From an uncultured Caproiciproducens sp. (lineage in GTDB: Bacteria; Bacillota; Clostridia; Oscillospirales; Acutalibacteraceae): a DNA stretch of 64,000 nt. The position numbers were made by a program, and so were the translations under genes. The DNA lies in assembly GCF_963664915.1 (NCBI RefSeq), contig NZ_OY761810.1, positions 62,001 to 126,000 of the forward strand. The letters run 5' to 3'. The notes beneath the pieces are model-generated. The model worked only from the letters and a program-made list of their open reading frames with translations. It had not been told where the DNA came from and did not search any database. Below are positions 9,000-15,493 of the stretch, one piece after another; position 1 is the stretch's first letter; each line of letters opens with the position of its first letter.

Positions 9000-9028
9000 T
9001 TGACTTGATGTTGACAACAGCTTATAAT
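9000..9028 (+). promoter_or_regulatory. Sigma-A promoter for MFS operon
   Basis: TTGACT (9000-9005), a 17-base spacer and a perfect TATAAT (9023-9028). Transcription would begin about ten bases before the aptamer of the riboswitch at 9043-9124. Confidence 0.8.
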
Positions 9029-9042
9029 GAACGAAAGTGAGA

Positions 9043-9124
9043 AACAATGGTGATGAAGTTCGCCTTAAATATCCATTGTTAGGATTAATGACTTCTATCA
9101 GAAATGGTAGTGGTCTTTTTTTAT
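9043..9124 (+). promoter_or_regulatory. Fluoride riboswitch (crcB motif) before MFS gene
   Basis: AACAATGG (9043-9050) pairs perfectly with CCATTGTT (9073-9080). Between them is the aptamer core TGATGAAGTTCGCC, the closest of the six copies to the classical GATGG-GTTCGCC core. Then come ATTAATGACTTCTATC and a hairpin (ACTTCTATCA/TGGTAGTGGT) followed by seven T, an intrinsic terminator. The adjacent MFS gene starts 30 bases later. Confidence 0.88.
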
Positions 9125-9153
9125 TCTAATACGCAGATAACGGAGGAATGTTT

Positions 9154-10345
9154 ATGCCAAATATCAAGAAGCGGGGAAAAGAAAAAAACAATGTTCGTGC
9201 ACTGGGGTGGGTAGCGTTCTTCGGCGGTTTTGGCCAGGATATGATTCAACCCATTCTTCCTGTATTTTACTCCTCTGTTCTCGGGCTCAGCAAAGAAACG
9301 ATCGGATTAATAGAAGGCAGTCTTACTACAATTGTCAGCGTCTTTAAAATTCTTTCAGGCTTTTTATCAGACAAACTGAGAAAACGGAAAAGTATTGTGT
9401 TTACCGGCTATTTATTATCAGTCGTCAGCCGCTTTTTATTTGGCTTTGTTTTTTCGGCATGGCAGGCTTTTGCGCTCCGCTTTATCGATGGTATAGGAAA
9501 AGGTACCAAAGACGCACCGAGACGCGTTAGTTGCTCAATCAGCCAAAGAAGGGAAAATGGGATTTTCTTTTGGCTATCAGCGCATGCTGGACACATTTGG
9601 TTCGGTTGTGGGTCCACTCGTAACAGCAGGGCTGCTGTATGTGCTTGCGAAAAATGCCATGCAATACAGAATTATCTTTTACATCGGCGGTTCAATTTCA
9701 GCCGTGACACTTCTGCTGATTGCGTTTTTTGTAAAAGAAAAGCCGCAGGCCGATTCAAAAGATCAGAATAAATTTGATTTTAGTCTTTTAAAAGGTAAAT
9801 TTCTGTTTTTCTTAGTCATCATGCTTGTGTTTACGCTTGGAAATTCCAGTGACTCCTACTTAATCCTGCGTGCCCAGGATGTCGGCGTCAGCGCAATTGC
9901 AATTCCCATCGTTTATGCCCTGTTCAATTTATTTTATGGATTGCTTGCGACTCCTGCCGGAATATTATCAGATAATATCGGGCGGATAAAAATCATGCAG
10001 GCAGGATGGCTGATTTATGCTTTATGCTACATTGGTTTCGCTGTTGCTCGCCAACCATGGCAAATATGGTTAATTTATATTTTTTACGGTATGTATTATG
10101 CAACGACAGAAGGAATCTCAAAAGCTTTGGTTGCCCGTGTCGTGCCTGAAAATCAGCGCGGAACTGCTTATGGGCTTTTTAACGCGTCGCTGGGTCTTAT
10201 GTCGTTACCGGCTAATCTGATCGCAGGGTATCTCTGGGACAGGGTTGCACCTTCTGCAACATTTTATTTCGGTGCCATATGCGCATTAGCCGCATTCGTA
10301 TTAATAAGCTTTTCAAAACTGGATAAACCGCAAATCTCGTCATAA
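9154..10345 (+). pseudogene. MFS transporter, frameshifted
   Basis: A 12-helix major facilitator gene split into two frames. Frame one runs from the ATG at 9154 (GGAGG 7 bases upstream; the ATG at 9148 is too close) to GIGKGTKDAPR. The continuation is in another frame: DALVAQSAKEGKMGFSFGYQ through to SFSKLDKPQISS at 10345. In related MFS proteins KDAPRD is uninterrupted; here CCGAGACGCG would read correctly as CCGAGAGACGCG, so two bases (GA) appear lost near 9519-9523. Without the shift it would be a normal protein of about 397 residues. It is the first gene behind a fluoride riboswitch, which makes it a candidate fluoride-stress transporter that is either inactivated, recoded or affected by a sequence error. 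Confidence 0.8.
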
Positions 10346-10358
10346 AGAAGGTTGCTGT

Positions 10359-10790
10359 ATGAATAGTGAAATAAATGCATCTGAGAACAAACAAAATGGT
10401 CTGAACGAGAATCACATAAGAGCTATTTCCATCACCCTTAGTGAGCTGGAAAAAAATATTGACGAAATAGAAGGTTTCATCAAAGACATGCATCGTGGAA
10501 GAATGTATGAAATTAAAAATGATTTAACAGATCTTCAAAAAGAAATTTTTCTGGAACAAATTCAGCAATTAAGGGAGAGTATCTGCCAATTTGCGGATGA
10601 ATTCGGCTTGGTTGCAGAAAGCGAAAGCTTGTCATATTTAATACGCGGTACTTTTTCAATAGAATGGGTTAATGTCTGCGAAATGGAGCCTAAACGGTTA
10701 AGTGGTTATGGAGACGTCGGGAAAGATATCTGGAATTCGTTGGATAATTATATTAAAAAATTAGAAAAGCTAATTAATAACATTAAATAA
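10359..10790 (+). CDS. Hypothetical helical protein in fluoride-riboswitch operon
   Basis: This 143-residue product matches no family I recognise. It is predicted to be soluble and almost wholly helical, with coiled-coil-like stretches (ISITLSELEKNIDEIEGFIK, DLQKEIFLEQIQQLRESI) and a Trp-containing segment near residue 105 (FSIEWVNVCEMEPKRL). It has no signal peptide or membrane segment. It begins 13 bases after the MFS gene, with a weak AGAAGG site, and ends before the terminator at 10874-10917, so it should be co-induced by fluoride with that transporter. Confidence 0.65.
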   Translation: MNSEINASENKQNGLNENHIRAISITLSELEKNIDEIEGFIKDMHRGRMYEIKNDLTDLQKEIFLEQIQQLRESICQFADEFGLVAESESLSYLIRGTFSIEWVNVCEMEPKRLSGYGDVGKDIWNSLDNYIKKLEKLINNIK

Positions 10791-10873
10791 AGAGCTCGTT
10801 CTGGCTGATTCAAAAAATATTGAATTCGATTAATCGACATGAGTTAGGAATGGCTCGCAATAAGAACTCTAAA

Positions 10874-10917
10874 AGGCTCGGATCAAGCGATTAACCGCTT
10901 CACCTGAGCTTTTTTTG
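10874..10917 (+). terminator. Intrinsic terminator of the MFS operon
   Basis: A hairpin with inner arms AAGCG/CGCTT and outer arms GGCTC/GAGCT is followed by seven T. It lies about 85 bases after the stop of the small helical protein. Confidence 0.65.
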
Positions 10918-11001
10918 TATTTTCAATCATTTTATTTTCAGCTGAAGGATAATGTGATCTGGTTGAAATTCATAATTCAATAATAGCGGCCTAAGTATTT
11001 A

Positions 11002-11514
11002 CTATTCACAACAGCAGTCAAAATTATCTAAGTCGCTTCTTTTTTCCAAGAGGACTGTTTTTCTCCATGTACCAAACCGATCTCGTGCTATTCTATCAAA
11101 ATATCCAACCTTACGGAAACCACATTTCTCATATAACAATATACACGAGTAATTATTTTGCATAATGTTTGCCTGCAAAGACCAGATGCCGTTTTTTTCT
11201 GACATTTCAACTATTCTATTTAATAGCAGTGTGCCTATCCCCTGGTGTTTTAATTTGTTGATTACATAGATATTTATTTCTGCCACACCAGAGTATATGC
11301 ATCTGCTTGAGACTGGTGACAATGCAGCCCACCCAACTACTTTGCCATCCTGCTCGCATACATAACGGCATATTTCATAATACGAGTTATTCCATTCCGG
11401 ATAGGAAGGACAAGTGGTTCGAAATGTAGCCAAATTTGTATTAATGCCCTGATGATATATTTTTTTAACGTCATCCCAATCATTTTCTATAAAAAGTCTT
11501 ATGTTTTTTTCCAC
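11002..11514 (-). CDS. GNAT N-acetyltransferase (phosphinothricin acetyltransferase-like)
   Basis: This is a single-domain 170-residue acetyl-CoA-dependent acetyltransferase. It opens with IRLFIENDWDDVKKIYHQGI. The central strand GKVVGWAALSPVS, the CoA-binding loop KLKHQGIGTLLLNRIV (Q-x-x-G-x-G/A) and the C-terminal block YEKCGFRKVGYFDRIARDRF with GTWRKTVLLEK are arranged as in the PAT/YncA subfamily, whose members acetylate phosphinothricin, methionine sulfone or related amino acids. The start is GTG at 11514, with AAGGTGG 7 bases upstream. It stands alone; the gene remnant and riboswitch at 11638-11935 lie upstream on the same strand. The true substrate is unknown. Confidence 0.88.
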   Translation of the reverse strand: MEKNIRLFIENDWDDVKKIYHQGINTNLATFRTTCPSYPEWNNSYYEICRYVCEQDGKVVGWAALSPVSSRCIYSGVAEINIYVINKLKHQGIGTLLLNRIVEMSEKNGIWSLQANIMQNNYSCILLYEKCGFRKVGYFDRIARDRFGTWRKTVLLEKRSDLDNFDCCCE

Positions 11515-11637
11515 TTTTAAACCACCTTCTTGAACAGTTTTCTTTTGGAAACCACAGCTAAATGAGAGTTGTTTCCGAAGCCTTCATTAGTTAGAGCCTA
11601 TATTCAACATCGAAAATTGACACGCATGAAAGAAAGG

Positions 11638-11827
11638 CTAAATTCTACGAAAAAGACACGCACTTCGTATTTTCCCCCAAAGGAGCTTCATCATTATTTG
11701 TACCAAAAAAAAATTACCTATTTCATAACCGACAAAAAAACAAATCAGTCCAATAGCTACCGACAAAGCAATAAACAATATCGATTCTTTGACTGCATCG
11801 TGTGCATTAGTTAGCTGAGGATAGCAT
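11638..11827 (-). pseudogene. Decayed membrane-protein gene behind a fluoride riboswitch
   Basis: Directly downstream of the riboswitch at 11843-11935 an ATG (11825-11827) opens a frame that stops after six codons (MLSSAN). In another frame the sequence continues as AHDAVKESILFIALSVAIGL, then ICFFVGYEIGNFFLVQ, a clear hydrophobic helix preceded by a charged segment. It then runs into unrelated residues and a stop at 11638. The pattern resembles the start of TerC/Alx-type membrane proteins (H-x-x-x-K-E-x-I then a helix), but the match is short. It is best read as a fluoride-induced gene that lost most of its body. Confidence 0.5.
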
Positions 11828-11842
11828 AAACCCTATAGATCC

Positions 11843-11935
11843 AAAAAAAGCTAATGATTTCTTTGCGTTTAATCAAAGAAGTCATTAGCCAGCATAGCGG
11901 TTTTGCATCATTACAAGGGAGAGCTTCATTCCCAT
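11843..11935 (-). promoter_or_regulatory. Fluoride riboswitch (crcB motif), orphan copy
   Basis: Minus-strand aptamer GGGAATGAAGCTCTCCC (11917-11933), then GCTAATGACTTCTTTG. The latter forms a long terminator hairpin with CAAAGAAATCATTAGC, followed by seven T (11843-11849). All elements are intact, although the gene behind it is decayed. Confidence 0.87.
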
Positions 11936-11939
11936 ATTT

Positions 11940-11986
11940 AATATATCATGCTATCATAATCTGTTAATGTAAATGATAGCATTAAC
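11940..11986 (-). promoter_or_regulatory. Promoter overlapped by nested inverted repeats
   Basis: On the minus strand TTAACA (11962-11967), 16 bases and TATATT (11940-11945) form a promoter for the riboswitch at 11843-11935. Two interlocking inverted repeats cover its upstream half: ATGCTATCAT/ATGATAGCAT (11948-11957 and 11973-11982, perfect 10-base arms) and GTTAATG/CATTAAC (11963-11969 and 11980-11986). They could be operators; none of the other five riboswitch promoters shows them. Confidence 0.45.
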
Positions 11987-12117
11987 AAATGTTTAATGTT
12001 ATTAACGCATTCAGCTTGAAAGATCACAATATTTTTGCTTTTTAGAAAAGAATAAGCACGCTTTTCACATCCGTTAGCACCACATTTCCTATTGCTAAAG
12101 TGATAATATGGCACGCA

Positions 12118-12651
12118 TTAAATATGGGAAAACTCTTTTAAATACCTGTTAATACTCTCCTGGATAATCTGCTTCGCTTCCTCTGAATTTTGAGTGTTTT
12201 CAACTGCGGTGGCCTTGCCTTCAAGCTCCTTGTAAAAAGAAAAAAAGTGCGACATTTCTTCAAAGACATGCTTTGGTAATTCTCTAATATCCTTGAATAC
12301 ATTGTAAGTGGGGTCATGAAAAGGAATGGCAATTATTTTTTCATCCTTAGTACCACTGTCTACCATGGTGATGACGCCAATAGGATAGCATCGGACAAGT
12401 GAAAGCGGCTGGATATCTTCGGAACATAGTACCAGTACATCCAGTGGGTCCTTATCTGCTGCGTAAGTGCGGGGAATAAAACCATAATTGGCAGGATAAT
12501 GCGCGGAAGTATATAGCACTCGATCCATATAAAGTAAACCGGTTTCTTTATCCAGCTCATATTTGGTTTTACAACCCTTAGGAATCTCAATAACCGCGCA
12601 AAAATCATCCGCCTGAATCCTGTCTTGAGAAATATCATGCCAAATGCTCAA
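12118..12651 (-). CDS. ppa: Inorganic pyrophosphatase, family I
   Basis: This soluble Mg-dependent enzyme hydrolyses pyrophosphate to two phosphates and drives biosynthetic reactions. Visible features: the EIPKGCKTKYELDKETGLL substrate-binding block, YPANYGFIPRTYA, and the family I signature DKDPLDVLVL, whose three Asp bind metal. The 177 residues are normal for the bacterial form. The start is TTG at 12651 (LSIWHDI) with GGAGGGAC just upstream. It lies right behind a fluoride riboswitch. Pyrophosphatases are classically inhibited by fluoride and are known in this regulon, so extra enzyme made during fluoride exposure is the likely purpose. Confidence 0.93.
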   Translation of the reverse strand: MSIWHDISQDRIQADDFCAVIEIPKGCKTKYELDKETGLLYMDRVLYTSAHYPANYGFIPRTYAADKDPLDVLVLCSEDIQPLSLVRCYPIGVITMVDSGTKDEKIIAIPFHDPTYNVFKDIRELPKHVFEEMSHFFSFYKELEGKATAVENTQNSEEAKQIIQESINRYLKEFSHI

Positions 12652-12684
12652 AAAAGTCCCTCCAATTTTGATTTGTTAAAAAAT

Positions 12685-12771
12685 AAAAAAGCTGACCACT
12701 TTCTGTATAAAACAGAAGTCATCAGCTTAAAAAGCAATTTTAGCAATGCTAAGGGAGAACTTCATTCCCTC
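12685..12771 (-). promoter_or_regulatory. Fluoride riboswitch (crcB motif) before ppa
   Basis: Minus-strand aptamer GGGAATGAAGTTCTCCC (12753-12769). Then GCTGATGACTTCTG forms the 5' arm of a terminator hairpin (3' arm AAGTGGTCAGC) followed by six T near 12685. It is placed between promoter 12779-12807 and the TTG start of ppa. Confidence 0.9.
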
Positions 12772-12778
12772 TCGCCGT

Positions 12779-12807
12779 ATTATAGCAAATTATGATTTAT
12801 TAATCAA
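12779..12807 (-). promoter_or_regulatory. Sigma-A promoter of ppa
   Basis: On the minus strand TTGATT (12802-12807), a 17-base spacer and a perfect TATAAT (12779-12784). Confidence 0.75.
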
Positions 12808-12957
12808 TAGTTTATTTTAAATCCGTTCAGATTGTATTTTCTTTGGTCGGGTTAATATCATCCTCCTCGGAAACAAGAGGGAAAGCCTTTCGATGTGTGA
12901 TCTGTTAGAAATATGTATGAAGAATAAATGAATTTTTTAATGAAATCTTGCGACCCA

Positions 12958-12986
12958 TTGATTTTTATTAAGGTTTGGCCTATAAT
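12958..12986 (+). promoter_or_regulatory. Sigma-A promoter of rex-like/mutS-like operon
   Basis: TTGATT (12958-12963), a 17-base spacer and TATAAT (12981-12986). The boxes are identical to those of the divergent ppa promoter 150 bases away. Confidence 0.75.
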
Positions 12987-12990
12987 GTTT

Positions 12991-13069
12991 TCGGGAATGA
13001 AGTACTCCCTCGGAAATAACCGAAACGCTTAAAAGCTGATGACTTCTATATAGAAGTCGTCGGCTTTTT
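12991..13069 (+). promoter_or_regulatory. Fluoride riboswitch (crcB motif) before rex-like gene
   Basis: Aptamer GGGAATGAAGTACTCCC, then CGGAAATAACCG and GCTGATGACTTCTATA. The latter forms a near-perfect terminator hairpin with TATAGAAGTCGTCGGC followed by five T. Confidence 0.9.
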
Positions 13070-13160
13070 GTTATCAGAAGGCTAAAAGTGATGCTTTAGC
13101 AGGATAAAGCTGTTGCAATACGGTGGCTTCTGCGTGATGAAAAGCAAAAGAGGGTGCAGT

Positions 13161-13781
13161 ATGGAGTTGACAAATCTAACCGCCGGCACGATGCAGCGGC
13201 TCACATTATATCTTAAGTATCTGCAGGATCTTTCGCCGGTGGTGCGCATGGTGACGCCGAAGATGATGGCGGATGGGGTGATGATCGACCCGAAGGTCGT
13301 TCGGCTGGATATGAAAGCCCTACTAGGAAAGAATAGGGTAAACGAGGAAGATCGGAAAGCACTTATTCATGAAATTATAAAAAAAACGGCTTGTCAGAAA
13401 ATAAATGTTGTAGTACTCGTTGGTGTCGGTAAACTGGGAAAGGCGCTCATGAGCTACGCAGGTTATACTGTATATAACCTTGATATTCTTGCCGGCTTCG
13501 ACGTTGACCCGAAAGTAATCAAAAAAGGAGCATTCGGAAAACCGGTATACCACTTTGACAGACTAAATGAAATTTGCCGCCGCCTGAACGCAAGAATCGG
13601 AGTCATAACAACGCTAGGAGATTGTGCTCAATCGGCATGCGACGCTTTAGTGAAAGCTGGAGTTGTCGCGATCTGGAATTACTCTTCGGTGAGACTGAAA
13701 ACGTCGCCGCATGTAATGGTGTATAACGAAGATATGACCTATTCACTCCGGAAACTTGCAGAATATGCGGCGACACACTGA
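13161..13781 (+). CDS. Rex-like redox-sensing protein with altered DNA-binding region
   Basis: Rex proteins are NADH-sensing repressors. The C-terminal Rossmann domain is clear: VVLVGVGKLGKALMSY (G-x-G-x-x-G), the strand LAGFDVDPKVIKKGAFGKPV and the ending NYSSVRLKTSPHVMVYNEDM typical of Rex. The N-terminal winged helix is recognisable but divergent (QRLTLYLKYLQDL, then TPKMMADGVMIDPKVVRLDM) and lacks the usual FG-x-FG-x-x-G wing. The start at 13161 is chosen over 13113 and 13137 because of GAGGGTG upstream and the fit to Rex N-termini. It is the first gene after the riboswitch at 12991-13069 and precedes the riboswitch at 13786-13879. It may adjust redox genes when fluoride blocks enolase; that is inference. 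Confidence 0.8.
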   Translation: MELTNLTAGTMQRLTLYLKYLQDLSPVVRMVTPKMMADGVMIDPKVVRLDMKALLGKNRVNEEDRKALIHEIIKKTACQKINVVVLVGVGKLGKALMSYAGYTVYNLDILAGFDVDPKVIKKGAFGKPVYHFDRLNEICRRLNARIGVITTLGDCAQSACDALVKAGVVAIWNYSSVRLKTSPHVMVYNEDMTYSLRKLAEYAATH

Positions 13782-13785
13782 AATA

Positions 13786-13879
13786 TACGGGAAAGAAGTA
13801 CTCCCGTGGTGAAAACCCAAACTGCTTTATGCTGATGACTTCTGTAAACAGGCAGAGACATCAGCTATTTTGTCTCTGT
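13786..13879 (+). promoter_or_regulatory. Intra-operon fluoride riboswitch with unusual expression platform
   Basis: It starts four bases after the rex-like stop. The aptamer core is GGGAAAGAAGTACTCCC (A where the other five copies have T), then GCTGATGACTTCTG. The hairpin with CAGAGACATCAGC (13831-13865) lacks a T-run. A competing perfect 8-base stem, CAGAGACA (13853-13860) with TGTCTCTG (13871-13878), ends five bases before the ribosome binding site GGGAG (13884-13888). The two hairpins exclude each other, so control may be at translation. No separate promoter was recognised, so it probably acts on read-through transcript. Confidence 0.78.
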
Positions 13880-13896
13880 GAAAGGGAGAGTGCAAT

Positions 13897-15447
13897 TTGT
13901 TTTACAGTATATTATTTCCGACGGAAGACCAATACAGGCAGTCAAGGCGGGAGACTGCACCGGACTGCTTCAAAGATCTTTATCTGGACCAGATCTTCCA
14001 GTCAATTTTAGCGGATAGAAAAGAATCTAAACTCGAGAGCTTCTTCTACACATCGCTTCGCGATGCGGATACCATTATCTATCGGCAAACGGTATTGCGT
14101 GAACTGGAAAATAATGATCTGCGAAAGCTTTTTTCCGATTTTTCACAGTCCATATATCGCCTTAGCCGATATATGGAAAACATAAAAAGATCGCTCGTGT
14201 CAAAAAACAGCTATGAAAACAATTATCTAACGAAAGGGCGTCTGCTGGATTACGCAGACAGATACTGCGCGGATATTGCCGGACTTATGGATAAACTGCG
14301 AGACAGGGTTCTTTGCTCAGACGGACTGCGGGATTTTATGGAATACCTGACCGCATACACTGGTACAGAGGCATTCACCGGGCTTCGGGGACATATCAGC
14401 CAGTTGCGCAGAGAGCTTTCTTCGGTAGAATACTGTATGCTTATTAAAAACGGGGCAATTCGTGTTCGAAAATATGAAGGTCAGGAAGATCACAGTAAGG
14501 AAGTTCTCCGATTGTTTGACAAATTCCGTCAAGGTGATGTTAATGATTACGGCCGTAAGCTATCCGAGGAACCGGCCGCGCAGCATGTAGAAGCTGCTGT
14601 ACTGAATATGGTTGCTTCATGGTACAAGGACACTTTTGCCGACATGGATGATTTTTGCTCAAAGTATCTGAATTTCTTGGACGAGATCCTTGCGCAGTTT
14701 TCCCGTGAAGTTCAATTTTATCTCTCATGGCTGGATTATATACAGCCGCAGCGTGCAAAAGGACTCCCGTTCTGTTATCCGAAAATGTGTAACGACACCG
14801 AACATCTCTATGACAGAGACGGCTTTGATCTTGCTTTAGCGTCATCAATTGAGGGAAGCGGGCATCCGGTAACGAATGATTTTGTGCTGGATACACCGGA
14901 ACGGATCATTGTTGTGACCGGGCCAAATCAGGGAGGAAAAACCACGTTTGCCCGTGCTTTCGGGCAGATACACTATCTTTCCTGCCTGGGATTATGTGTG
15001 CCGGGAAGCGAAGCTGCGCTTTTCCTTTTCGACAATATTCTTACCCACTTTGGACGGGAGGAAGATTTATCTACCCTAAACGGAAAACTGCAGGACGATC
15101 TCGAACGGCTTCATAAGCTCCTTGGGTACGCTACTCCGCAGAGTATCATCATCATCAATGAGATATTTTCCTCCACTACTTTGAAAGATGCGCTGCTGTT
15201 AGGCAATCGCATGATGGACGCAGTTGCAAAGCTTGGTACTCCTGCCGTATGCGTTACTTTTATCGATGAACTTGCGACTCACGGTGAGGAAACGGTTAGT
15301 ATGATGAGTTCGGTTCTGGAAGACGACCCGACAGTAAGAACTTTTAAAATTATTCGCAAGCCGCCCGATGGTCTTGCCTACGCAATGCACATTGCAGGGA
15401 AATACGAACTAACCTATGAGCAGCTCTGCGGGAGATTGCGCAAATAA
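13897..15447 (+). CDS. MutS-family ATPase, first gene of second pair
   Basis: A 516-residue MutS-like protein without a mismatch-binding domain, paralogous to 7281-8816. It shares the opening FYSILFPTED, the helical core, Walker A GPNQGGKTTFARAFGQ near residue 342, Walker B region SIIIINEIFSSTTLKDALLL and the late block KIIRKPPDGLAYAMHIAGKY. The start is TTG at 13897 with GGGAG 8 bases upstream, just after the riboswitch at 13786-13879. It overlaps no other gene and is followed by its partner. It is clearly diverged from the first copy, so the duplication is not recent or one pair was acquired separately. Confidence 0.87.
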   Translation: MFYSILFPTEDQYRQSRRETAPDCFKDLYLDQIFQSILADRKESKLESFFYTSLRDADTIIYRQTVLRELENNDLRKLFSDFSQSIYRLSRYMENIKRSLVSKNSYENNYLTKGRLLDYADRYCADIAGLMDKLRDRVLCSDGLRDFMEYLTAYTGTEAFTGLRGHISQLRRELSSVEYCMLIKNGAIRVRKYEGQEDHSKEVLRLFDKFRQGDVNDYGRKLSEEPAAQHVEAAVLNMVASWYKDTFADMDDFCSKYLNFLDEILAQFSREVQFYLSWLDYIQPQRAKGLPFCYPKMCNDTEHLYDRDGFDLALASSIEGSGHPVTNDFVLDTPERIIVVTGPNQGGKTTFARAFGQIHYLSCLGLCVPGSEAALFLFDNILTHFGREEDLSTLNGKLQDDLERLHKLLGYATPQSIIIINEIFSSTTLKDALLLGNRMMDAVAKLGTPAVCVTFIDELATHGEETVSMMSSVLEDDPTVRTFKIIRKPPDGLAYAMHIAGKYELTYEQLCGRLRK

Positions 15448-15493
15448 AAAGATAAAAAAATTATTGTTGTTATCGGTGGTCAGATGGGAGGCA

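Noticed and set aside
9017-9022. TTGACA at 9011-9016 as -35 of the MFS promoter
   Set aside because: Only six bases from the -10; TTGACT at 9000-9005 has the correct 17-base spacing.
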